Assembly: GCF_963668165.1 (NCBI RefSeq)
Contig: NZ_OY764212.1
Span: 682,001-746,000, forward strand
Direction of reading: 5' to 3'
From: Marispirochaeta sp.
GTDB taxonomy: Bacteria; Spirochaetota; Spirochaetia; JC444; Marispirochaetaceae
DNA: 64,000 bases
Shown here: positions 1-7,560 of the stretch, piece after piece
How positions within the stretch are numbered: the stretch's first letter is position 1
Layout: each line of letters opens with the position of its first letter
Notes under the pieces: generated by a model
The model's database searches: none
Told to the model about the DNA's origin: nothing
What the model saw: the letters and a program-made list of their open reading frames with translations, nothing else
Position numbers and translations under genes: made by a program

Positions 1-1591
1 TCTCTTTCTCATAATAGACCTTTCTGTGTATCCGGCCGATCGCCTTCCGCAGTCTTTCAAGTTCATTCTCCGGTATACCCGGACCATTGTCGATTATCTG
101 TATAGTAAATGTGCCGCTTTCCATGCGTCCCAGTATTGTAATCTTCAGAGTCTTTCCGGCTGATTGAAATCCATGTTCTATACAGTTTTCTACAAAAGGT
201 TGAAAGGTTATTTTTGGAATAGTAAGCGCCGATGCGGCATCCGGAATATCGATGGTATAATCCAGTTTATGTTCATATCTTATTTTTTGAAGACTCAGGT
301 AATTTTGCACATGCTCGATCTCTTCTCGAATAGTAGAGTCTCGCTGTTGTGTTGAAGTGGAGTAGCGCAGCATGGACGATATATGATCGCAGATCGTGCA
401 TATGCGTCTGTCGCCAGCTTCAATACCGAGGCTGGAAATAACATTCAGTACATTGAATAGAAAGTGAGGATTTACTTGCGCCTGCAGTGCATCTAGATTA
501 GCCTGAATCTTGAGAGACTGCGAAAGGATTTCCTTTTGAATAGCCTCATTCAGACGGGACTGCAGGTGATTAAACGCGAAATTCAAGGATGCTATTTCAT
601 CCTGTTCGCTCTCGAGGGATACTGAATTAGGCAGATTGCAGAGGTTTATACTGTTAATGTGATTGGTCAACTGTACAAGCGGTCTTGTCAGCTTAATGGT
701 GACGAAACGAATGAATAGAATAGTCGTCAGTAATAAGCCGAAAACAACCGCAGCAAACAGCGCGATAAAAGTGTATAACGAATCAAGGCTTTCCTTCCGC
801 GAAAGACACAGGGAAACCACAACCCCGGATTCCGGAGCATGGGCCGTATAGGTGAAATCCTTTTTATGAGTCCTGGACTCTCCTATAGAGAAAAGCTCGA
901 ATCCTTCAGACGTGCGAACACGGATTGAAATTCCCTGATCCGCAGGAATTGAAAAGACCTCATCAATTATGGTGAATACTTTCTGTATCTCTATATAACC
1001 AAGGAGCTCTCCTTTTTGTTGGCCGACTATTGCCCGTACGATACCGAAAACCGGTTCCTGGGTATGTCTGTTCCAGTGATCAAGATAAGGCGGAAGAATT
1101 AGGACCTTTCCACGCTTGGACGTACATAGCTTCAGGTTTGGATCTTCGGATACCCAAGTCCGTATATATTCTATATTCTGTTCCGGGCCGAAATTGTTGG
1201 TGAAGAAGTCTCCCCGGGGGGTATACACAGCCACACGATGGAAATCCCGCATGAGCGAATACTTATAGATTGATTTCTCGACCGTATGGCGGGCTTCTAG
1301 AATAGCGGTTTTATTGTTGGCCGCATCCCGGTCGGAATAAGCCAGCGTAGCCAATGCCGGAATGAAGTCCCAATCCGAGATAAGATCTATAGTGATAAAG
1401 TTCATGGTTGAAAAGAGCATATCAATCTGGCTGCTCATACGATCGCCATGGTCAACCAGATTGTCTTCAAGACGGCTGATTCGTTCCTGACTGAAATTAA
1501 GAAAGTATAATAAGCTCATTCCCAATACAAGGATCGATATCATGCTGGAATATACGAGAACGAGCTTTTTTTGTAATTTCGACTTACCCAT
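1..1591 (-). CDS. YesM-type sensor histidine kinase, C-terminus cut by window edge
   Basis: About 530 residues are readable on the minus strand from an ATG at 1591 to the window start, with no stop, so the gene continues beyond the window. In order it shows a first membrane helix (about residues 9-28), an extracytoplasmic sensor region, a second helix near residues 275-300, a HAMP-like linker, then the His_kinase block LQAQVNPHFLFNVLN with the phospho-acceptor His near residue 376 (codon 464-466). An N box (PFVENCIEHG) and a G1 box (IIDNGPGIP) follow. The end of the ATPase domain lies outside. It starts 32 bp after the rhamnosidase stop on the same strand, so the two are probably co-transcribed. 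YesM kinases usually pair with a YesN AraC-type response regulator and control plant-polysaccharide use; the partner would lie outside. The start has only a weak Shine-Dalgarno. Confidence 0.85.
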   Translation of the reverse strand, partial: MGKSKLQKKLVLVYSSMISILVLGMSLLYFLNFSQERISRLEDNLVDHGDRMSSQIDMLFSTMNFITIDLISDWDFIPALATLAYSDRDAANNKTAILEARHTVEKSIYKYSLMRDFHRVAVYTPRGDFFTNNFGPEQNIEYIRTWVSEDPNLKLCTSKRGKVLILPPYLDHWNRHTQEPVFGIVRAIVGQQKGELLGYIEIQKVFTIIDEVFSIPADQGISIRVRTSEGFELFSIGESRTHKKDFTYTAHAPESGVVVSLCLSRKESLDSLYTFIALFAAVVFGLLLTTILFIRFVTIKLTRPLVQLTNHINSINLCNLPNSVSLESEQDEIASLNFAFNHLQSRLNEAIQKEILSQSLKIQANLDALQAQVNPHFLFNVLNVISSLGIEAGDRRICTICDHISSMLRYSTSTQQRDSTIREEIEHVQNYLSLQKIRYEHKLDYTIDIPDAASALTIPKITFQPFVENCIEHGFQSAGKTLKITILGRMESGTFTIQIIDNGPGIPENELERLRKAIGRIHRKVYYEKE

Positions 1592-1623
1592 AAATCGGAT
1601 TGAGTATACACCGCACTCAGCGT

Positions 1624-4224
1624 CTATCCCAATCTTTTTTCCAGCCTATACAATCCGGATTCAAAATGAGTGTATTCCGTATCCCAGGGCCATTTAAACC
1701 GGGCTTTTGCATTGACCGGAACCTTCAGTTCAGCCCGAACGGTTGAATCGTTCAGCTTTTCCCAGCGGATCGACGCTTCCCCATAGGGCGTATTCAGCGA
1801 GGATTCAGCATAGGTCAGCTGGTCATCGGGAAGCGGTTCGAAAAGAATCGCCCTATATCCCGGGTCATGCTCGTCCTCCGATATGCCGGCAACTCTGTTA
1901 TACAACCAGGCTCCCACTGAACCATAGGCATAATGATTAAAGGAATTCATATCCGGGCTCCATAATGAACCGTCGGGTTTTATCCCGTCCCAGTGTTCCC
2001 AGATCGTCGTTGCTCCCTGTTTGACCTGGTACAGCCAGGAAGGGTAATCCTCCTGAAGCAGTAGACGGTATGCGACATCCGGCCGGCCGTTCTCGCTCAA
2101 GGCAGCGCAGAGGTATGGAGTGCCCAAGAATCCGGTAGTCAAATGGTTTTTCTCAGCCTCTATTAGCCGGACTAATGAATCAACGGTCCGGGGAACGAAC
2201 TCTTTCGGCGTAAGCTTGAAATGAAGCGCGAGGGCATGGGCCGTCTGGGTCGAAACCGCCAAACGTCCGGAATGGGTAAAGTACTCCTCACGGAAGGCCT
2301 CTGCAATGTGTTCATAGAGCCCGGCGTATTGCAGTTCGTCATCAGCTTTACCCAAAACTTGCGCGGTTTTCCGTAATATATCAACCGAGTTTGCATAAAA
2401 TACCGTGGCGGTAAAATCATTCGGGGTCGCTCCGAAATAGCTCCCCTCTTTCGCATCTATAGCCACCCAGTCGCCGAAGTGGAAACCAGAGTCCCATATC
2501 GCCTCATTGCGGGCTTCACGACGCATATAAGCGACCCAGTTGCTCATGGCGGTATAATTTTCCTGAAGGATACGGATATCACCGCATTGAAGATATAATT
2601 CCCAAGGGCAGATCGTCATAGCGTCGCCCCATCCGGTGGAGGAATGGCTTCCGGCCAGTATCTCGTCGGTATCAGGGACCTCCTTCAAAACGTCCGGTAT
2701 AACGAAGGGAATGCCGCCATTCTCGAGCTGCTCCGAACGCATGTCTCGCAACCACTTCCTAAAGAAACTGGTAGTATTCATTAGCAGACATGCGGTTCTA
2801 ATGAAGACCTGGGCATCTCCAGTCCATCCCAGACGCTCATCCCGTTGCGGACAGTCGGTCGGAATATCGAGAAAATTTCCTTTCATCCCCCATTTGATAT
2901 TGTGATGAAGCTGATTGAGGAGGGGAATAGAACAGGCAAACCGGCCTGTTTCTTCCATGGCACTATGCACCACGACAGCAGTGAAATTGTCGAGTCGAAG
3001 TTCGCCGGGATATTCCTCGACCCGCACATAGCGGAATCCCTGGAAAGTGAAAAAAGGCTGATACTCTTCGGTTCCATCTCCGCTGAGTATATACTCAATC
3101 TCCTGCCGCGCGGAGCGAAGATTTGCCGTGTAGAATTCCCCTTCAGGATGCAGTATTTCAGCGTGCCGCAAATGCACCCGATCCCCCGGTTCTCCTGAAA
3201 CCGTAAAGCGCACCCATCCGGTAAGGTTTTGTCCAAAATCGATAATGGCCTTACCTTCCGAATCCCGAAGCAGTGCTTTTGGTCGAAGCTCCTCCCTTGG
3301 GAGTACAAGCGGGCCGTCCTGGGACAGAATCCTGAGACCGGAAACCACGCTGACTTCCTCCACCTGTGTCCACTGAAGCAGGTTATTCTTTAGTGACTTG
3401 GCTATTCCTGCGTCGTATTTTTCACCATGGTAGATTTCCGCATAGCTTACCGCCGAAGGAGAGGATTTCCAATCGGAACCGGTTCGGATCCATTCCCGGG
3501 TTCCATCCGTATAGGCTAACAGGATCAGCATGCTGACCGCGGTTCTGTTTCCGTAGAAACATCGTTTCCCGATCCAGCCCGCTATATCGCCCTTGTACCA
3601 TCCGGGACCGGCATGAAGCAGGATTGTATTCTCTCCTGCCGCAAGTTCTCGAGTTATGTCATAGCTTTGATATAGTAACCGACGGTTATAATTGGTCCAG
3701 CCGGGCGATAATCGGTTGTTTCCACAGCGAAAATTATTAATATTCAGTTCATATACGCCTAATGCAGTTGCGTAGGCACGCGCAAAGCACAGTTCCTTGC
3801 TCAGATTAATCGTCTTTCGAAAATACCAACCAGAAGATGCATTCGGATCAGTATCCAAAACAGAGCTGATGAACGGCGTTCCCCATTCACCGTCGTTCAA
3901 TAGAGCCGGCTCAACGAAGATTGGATCGCTCCAGTTGGAGAGATTGCCAGTATTGTCCCTTACTCTGATACGAAACCAGTATCGAGTATGCGGTTTAAGT
4001 TCCGGTCCGCTATAAGTGAGATGCTGCGACTGTGAACTTTCTATAGGCCCGCTTTGCCATATTGTTTGGGAAAATTTTTCATCGCTGGCAGTCTCTATCT
4101 CATATGCCGTTTGCGCCGTTCCATTTTCATCGCTTGCCAAACGCCAGGAAAGAGTGGGCTTTGGAGTATCCAGACCGATTGAATTTTCATATCCGTCACA
4201 GAAAACGTGAGTTATGGTAATCAT
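1624..4224 (-). CDS. Alpha-L-rhamnosidase, GH78 family
   Basis: An 866-residue protein with the GH78 signature DCPQRDERLGWTGDAQ and the late motif FNHYAYGSVGAWLYN. Fibronectin-like and beta-sandwich N-terminal modules precede the (alpha/alpha)6 catalytic barrel, and a beta domain closes the protein, which matches the family's usual 850-1000 residues. It should remove terminal alpha-L-rhamnose from plant polysaccharides or glycosides. No signal peptide is visible, so it probably acts in the cytoplasm on imported oligosaccharides. The ATG at 4224 is chosen because AAAAGGAG lies 8 nt before it; a GTG three codons upstream overlaps that site. The YesM-type kinase follows directly and probably reports on the same substrate. 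Confidence 0.9.
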   Translation of the reverse strand: MITITHVFCDGYENSIGLDTPKPTLSWRLASDENGTAQTAYEIETASDEKFSQTIWQSGPIESSQSQHLTYSGPELKPHTRYWFRIRVRDNTGNLSNWSDPIFVEPALLNDGEWGTPFISSVLDTDPNASSGWYFRKTINLSKELCFARAYATALGVYELNINNFRCGNNRLSPGWTNYNRRLLYQSYDITRELAAGENTILLHAGPGWYKGDIAGWIGKRCFYGNRTAVSMLILLAYTDGTREWIRTGSDWKSSPSAVSYAEIYHGEKYDAGIAKSLKNNLLQWTQVEEVSVVSGLRILSQDGPLVLPREELRPKALLRDSEGKAIIDFGQNLTGWVRFTVSGEPGDRVHLRHAEILHPEGEFYTANLRSARQEIEYILSGDGTEEYQPFFTFQGFRYVRVEEYPGELRLDNFTAVVVHSAMEETGRFACSIPLLNQLHHNIKWGMKGNFLDIPTDCPQRDERLGWTGDAQVFIRTACLLMNTTSFFRKWLRDMRSEQLENGGIPFVIPDVLKEVPDTDEILAGSHSSTGWGDAMTICPWELYLQCGDIRILQENYTAMSNWVAYMRREARNEAIWDSGFHFGDWVAIDAKEGSYFGATPNDFTATVFYANSVDILRKTAQVLGKADDELQYAGLYEHIAEAFREEYFTHSGRLAVSTQTAHALALHFKLTPKEFVPRTVDSLVRLIEAEKNHLTTGFLGTPYLCAALSENGRPDVAYRLLLQEDYPSWLYQVKQGATTIWEHWDGIKPDGSLWSPDMNSFNHYAYGSVGAWLYNRVAGISEDEHDPGYRAILFEPLPDDQLTYAESSLNTPYGEASIRWEKLNDSTVRAELKVPVNAKARFKWPWDTEYTHFESGLYRLEKRLG

Positions 4225-4253
4225 ACACTGCACTCCTTTTGAAGAGTACGCTT

Positions 4254-4270
4254 ATCATACCGTGTATGAT
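4254..4270. promoter_or_regulatory. Inverted repeat upstream of the rhamnosidase gene
   Basis: ATCATAC-CGT-GTATGAT is a perfect 7-bp inverted repeat with a 3-bp centre, 30 bp before the rhamnosidase start. On the minus strand its promoter-proximal arm contains TATGAT, which could itself be a -10 box, so a protein bound here would block or direct transcription. It is seen in a single copy only; function as an operator is inferred. Confidence 0.4.
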
Positions 4271-4838
4271 CCGATCCAAGATATGGACTATTTGATACAG
4301 CGTTATGGAGAATTTAGTAAAAAACAGGAATAATAAAAGAAAGCTGCGCTGTGTTTTCCTGAACTACACAGAAAATTCAGGCGACATTGATACTTGATTA
4401 TTAGATACTTGGACAGGACTTTGCTTCTTTGATCATTTGCATTCCCTCCGGGTGATGATACTGAAATGAAGCTATAGTCACCACTCCTATTAGGGCAAGC
4501 AGGTTATCAATAGATTTTTCGCATACGATAAGGTTCCACAGGGATTTATCACATAGACAATAATTTTCACGGATCAACTGCAGAATCAGGGCGAACGCAT
4601 ATAAACTCAACCATAAGGCGGCATAGATAGACCGCCCGGGAACTACTTAAACTGCCCGCGAAACATCCCGGCTGATACTTCACGATCTGGAAAGAATGTC
4701 CTGAAACGTTATTCCGGTTGAGCCCTGAGAATATATGATGATACAATTCAAGCTGGAAACAAGGTTCGCTTTATATTTTTTCGACGGGATTTGCTTTGTG
4801 TTGAACCTGTCGCCGAATAAACAAAACGGAGGATCTAT
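4271..4838. other. Intergenic stretch with no confirmed gene
   Basis: About 570 bp between the divergent rhamnosidase and aminotransferase genes. An open frame on the minus strand (4401-4610, readable a little further upstream) encodes a hydrophobic-to-mixed peptide of about 70-80 residues beginning around LYAFALILQLIRENY. It has no clear ribosome-binding site and no family I recognise, so it may be a fragment of a decayed gene. I see no tRNA, clear terminator or mobile-element end here. Confidence 0.4.
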
Positions 4839-5975
4839 ATGGAAAACAAGCTGAAGGGAATCGAAGAGATCCTGCTCATGGGTCCCGGGCCTTCCCTGAC
4901 CTATCCAAAAGTATACGAAGCCATGGCCAGGCCGACCCTGGGGCACCTGGACCCCTACTTTATCAAGATTATGGACGGCATCAAAGAGATGCTTCAGGCT
5001 GTTTTCCAAACCAAAAATGCCCTTACCATCCCTGTATCCGGAACCGGTTCCGCGGGAATGGAGACAGTACTGGTCAACCTTATAGAACCGGGAGACCCGG
5101 TGCTGATAATTATTAACGGTGTCTTCGGCAAACGTCAGCTGGACATAGCCCAGCGTCTGGGGGCTGAAGCGGATGCACTGGAGTTTACCTGGGGTAAGCC
5201 GGTGGACCCCGACACAATTGCCGAAGCCCTGGGGAAAAAGAAGTACAGGATTGTCTCTATGGTACACGCGGAAACCTCCACCGGGGTATGCAATCCCGCC
5301 GAAGATGTGGGCGAACTGGTGGCTTCCCGCGGTAACGGAGCTTTCTACGTGCTGGACACGGTAACCAGCCTGGGAGGTATGGAGGTCAATGTTGATGCAT
5401 GGAAGGTAGATGCTGTTTACAGCGGGACTCAGAAGTGCCTCTCCTGCCCTCCCGGTCTGGCACCGGTTTCGTTCAGCCAGCGCGCAGTGGACAGCATAAT
5501 GAACCGCAGAACCAGGGTGCCGAATTGGTACCTGGACATGAGCATGGTTGCCAACTACTGGGCCGGAAAAAAGCGTGCCTACCACCATACCGCGCCGATC
5601 AACATGCTTTATGGCCTCTACCAGGCCCTGTACCTGGTACTTGAAGAGGGGCTTGAAAAGATCTATCGGAGGCACACCCGGGCCCACGAACAACTCGTGG
5701 CAGGCCTTGAGGAGCTGGGAATGAGCATGGTAGTGGAATCGCCCTACCGCTTACCCATGCTGAACGCGGTCAGAATTCCCGAGGGAATAGATGACGCCGA
5801 GACCAGGAACCGGCTTCGCTCGGAGTACAAAATCGAGATCGGCGGCGGACTGGGAGACTTTGCCGGCAAGGTGTGGCGTATCGGACTGATGGGAAACACT
5901 GCCCGCAAGGAACATGTTGACCGGCTGCTTAAGGCATTAAAGGAGATTATTCAGTCCGGTAATATGAGGGACTGA
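4839..5975 (+). CDS. PLP-dependent aminotransferase, alanine-glyoxylate / serine-pyruvate type
   Basis: A 378-residue class V (fold type I) aminotransferase. The N-terminal MGPGPS...AMARPTLGHLDP pattern is characteristic of the alanine-glyoxylate, serine-pyruvate and PucG group. The PLP-binding Lys is Lys199 in YSGTQKCLSCPPGL, and Asp173 in VLDTVTSLGG would hold the pyridine nitrogen. It should move an amino group from alanine, serine or a related donor to glyoxylate or pyruvate in the cytoplasm. The start is well supported by GGAGG 7 nt upstream. No neighbour fixes the substrate: the next gene is a radical SAM enzyme with its own promoter. Ureidoglycine-glyoxylate aminotransferase is an alternative, but no purine-breakdown genes are nearby. 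Confidence 0.85.
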   Translation: MENKLKGIEEILLMGPGPSLTYPKVYEAMARPTLGHLDPYFIKIMDGIKEMLQAVFQTKNALTIPVSGTGSAGMETVLVNLIEPGDPVLIIINGVFGKRQLDIAQRLGAEADALEFTWGKPVDPDTIAEALGKKKYRIVSMVHAETSTGVCNPAEDVGELVASRGNGAFYVLDTVTSLGGMEVNVDAWKVDAVYSGTQKCLSCPPGLAPVSFSQRAVDSIMNRRTRVPNWYLDMSMVANYWAGKKRAYHHTAPINMLYGLYQALYLVLEEGLEKIYRRHTRAHEQLVAGLEELGMSMVVESPYRLPMLNAVRIPEGIDDAETRNRLRSEYKIEIGGGLGDFAGKVWRIGLMGNTARKEHVDRLLKALKEIIQSGNMRD

Positions 5976-6006
5976 CTGTCCATTCTACATAAACTCCGAT
6001 TTTCCT

Positions 6007-6035
6007 TTGACCTTTGCCGGTTCCGTAATTATACT
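6007..6035 (+). promoter_or_regulatory. Sigma-70-type promoter of the radical SAM gene
   Basis: TTGACC (6007-6012) and TATACT (6030-6035) are separated by exactly 17 bp and lie 18 bp before the ATG of the radical SAM gene. Both boxes match consensus at 5 of 6 positions. This indicates a transcription unit separate from the aminotransferase. Confidence 0.6.
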
Positions 6036-6053
6036 GGTTTTGAGGGTATAGGT

Positions 6054-7541
6054 ATGAATCTCCTTCTGGTATACCCGGAATTTCCCGAAACGTTTTGGAG
6101 TTATAAAAAAGCCCTGAAGTTTGTTTCGAAAAAGTCCGGAAGTCCTCCTTTAGGACTGCTTACGGTGGCAGCCATGCTTCCCGCCGAATGGAACATTAAA
6201 GTTGTCGATATGAATGTCTCACCTTTGAGAAACAGCAGTATCCGCAAAGCGGATTTTGTGTTTATAAGCGGAATGTCCGTTCAACAGGAGTCCGCCCGGA
6301 AAGTGATAGAGCTCTGTGCCAGACTGGGAACAAAAACGGTGGCCGGCGGGCCCCTTTTTACCACGGGATGGGAAAATTTTCCCCGGGTTGATCACTTTGT
6401 TTTGAACGAAGCAGAGCTGACACTCCCTGAATTCTTGAGGGACATACAAAAAGGCACCGCAAGGCGTATCTATTCCACGGAGCAGTGGCCGGATATTACG
6501 GATACACCGCTTCCCCGCTGGGACCTGATAAAAATGAAAAAGTATGCCTCAATGTCGGTCCAGCACTCCCGGGGCTGTCCTTTTGATTGCGAATTTTGCG
6601 ACATAACCCTGCTCTACGGCAGAAAAACCCGAGTTAAAACGAGTTCCCAGATTACCGCTGAACTGGATAATATTTACAGTCACGGCTGGAGGGAAAACGT
6701 CTTTTTCGTCGATGACAACTTTATCGGCAGTAAAACCATCCTGAAAAGAGAGACATTACCCGCAATTATCCGCTGGATGGAAGAACACCGCTATCCTTTT
6801 ACCTTCAATACCCAGGCTTCCATAAACATTGCCGACGATAAAGAGTTGCTGCGGCTTATGGGAAAAGCAGGATTTACCAGGGTTTTTGTCGGTATAGAGA
6901 CTCCGAACGAGGAGAGTCTTAAGGAATGCTCAAAGGTGCAGAATATCAACCGGGACATGATCGCTTCCATAAAGATCATCAATCAGCACGGAATGGAGGT
7001 TCAGGGAGGTTTTATCGTCGGATTCGACAGTGATCCTGCAAGCATTTTTGAAGATCAAATCCGCTTTATTCAGGAGAGCACGGTTGTAACTGCCATGGTC
7101 GGCCTTTTAACCGCGTTAAAAGGGACTAAACTCTACCTCCGCTTAAAAAGGGAAAACCGCCTGGTCAGCGAAGAGACGGGGAACAATACCGACTTATCGA
7201 TCAATTTCAAACCTGCCATGAATCTGGATATCCTGCTTAACGGATACAAAAAGATTGTCTCCACCATCTATTCTCCGAAATACTATTACAAACGAGTAAT
7301 GGATTTTCTCAAGATTTATTCCCCGCCGGTTAAAAGATTCTTCAGGTTTCGTCCCATACATATTCTTACGCTGATAAAGTCGCTTGTGCTGCTTGGGATT
7401 ATCGGGAAAGAACGGTTCCAATACTGGAAACTGATGCTGTGGACAATCTTCCGCCGCCCCAGATATTTTCCCCTGGCATCTACCCTGGCAATCTACGGCT
7501 TTCATTATCGGAAAGTGTTTGAAAAACTGCCGCGGGTGTAG
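6054..7541 (+). CDS. B12-binding radical SAM protein with C-terminal DUF4070-like domain
   Basis: A 495-residue protein. Residues about 1-140 form a cobalamin-binding Rossmann-like domain (LLLVYPEFPETFW, then PPLGLLTVAAMLP). The radical SAM core starts with C175-x3-C179-x2-C182 in RGCPFDCEFCD, which binds the 4Fe-4S cluster. The C-terminal 150 residues are basic and fit the DUF4070 extension found in this subfamily, which includes the hopanoid 2-methylase HpnP. Members usually methylate or rearrange unactivated carbons. The substrate here is unknown: no hopanoid genes are in the window, so I do not call it HpnP. It is monocistronic with its own promoter and converges on the res gene. Confidence 0.85.
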   Translation: MNLLLVYPEFPETFWSYKKALKFVSKKSGSPPLGLLTVAAMLPAEWNIKVVDMNVSPLRNSSIRKADFVFISGMSVQQESARKVIELCARLGTKTVAGGPLFTTGWENFPRVDHFVLNEAELTLPEFLRDIQKGTARRIYSTEQWPDITDTPLPRWDLIKMKKYASMSVQHSRGCPFDCEFCDITLLYGRKTRVKTSSQITAELDNIYSHGWRENVFFVDDNFIGSKTILKRETLPAIIRWMEEHRYPFTFNTQASINIADDKELLRLMGKAGFTRVFVGIETPNEESLKECSKVQNINRDMIASIKIINQHGMEVQGGFIVGFDSDPASIFEDQIRFIQESTVVTAMVGLLTALKGTKLYLRLKRENRLVSEETGNNTDLSINFKPAMNLDILLNGYKKIVSTIYSPKYYYKRVMDFLKIYSPPVKRFFRFRPIHILTLIKSLVLLGIIGKERFQYWKLMLWTIFRRPRYFPLASTLAIYGFHYRKVFEKLPRV

Positions 7542-7560
7542 CAACGATTATAACCCATCC

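Noticed and set aside
4680..5693. A long open frame antisense to the aminotransferase gene
   Set aside because: It mirrors the codon structure of the well-supported plus-strand gene, has no ribosome-binding site and no recognisable domain.
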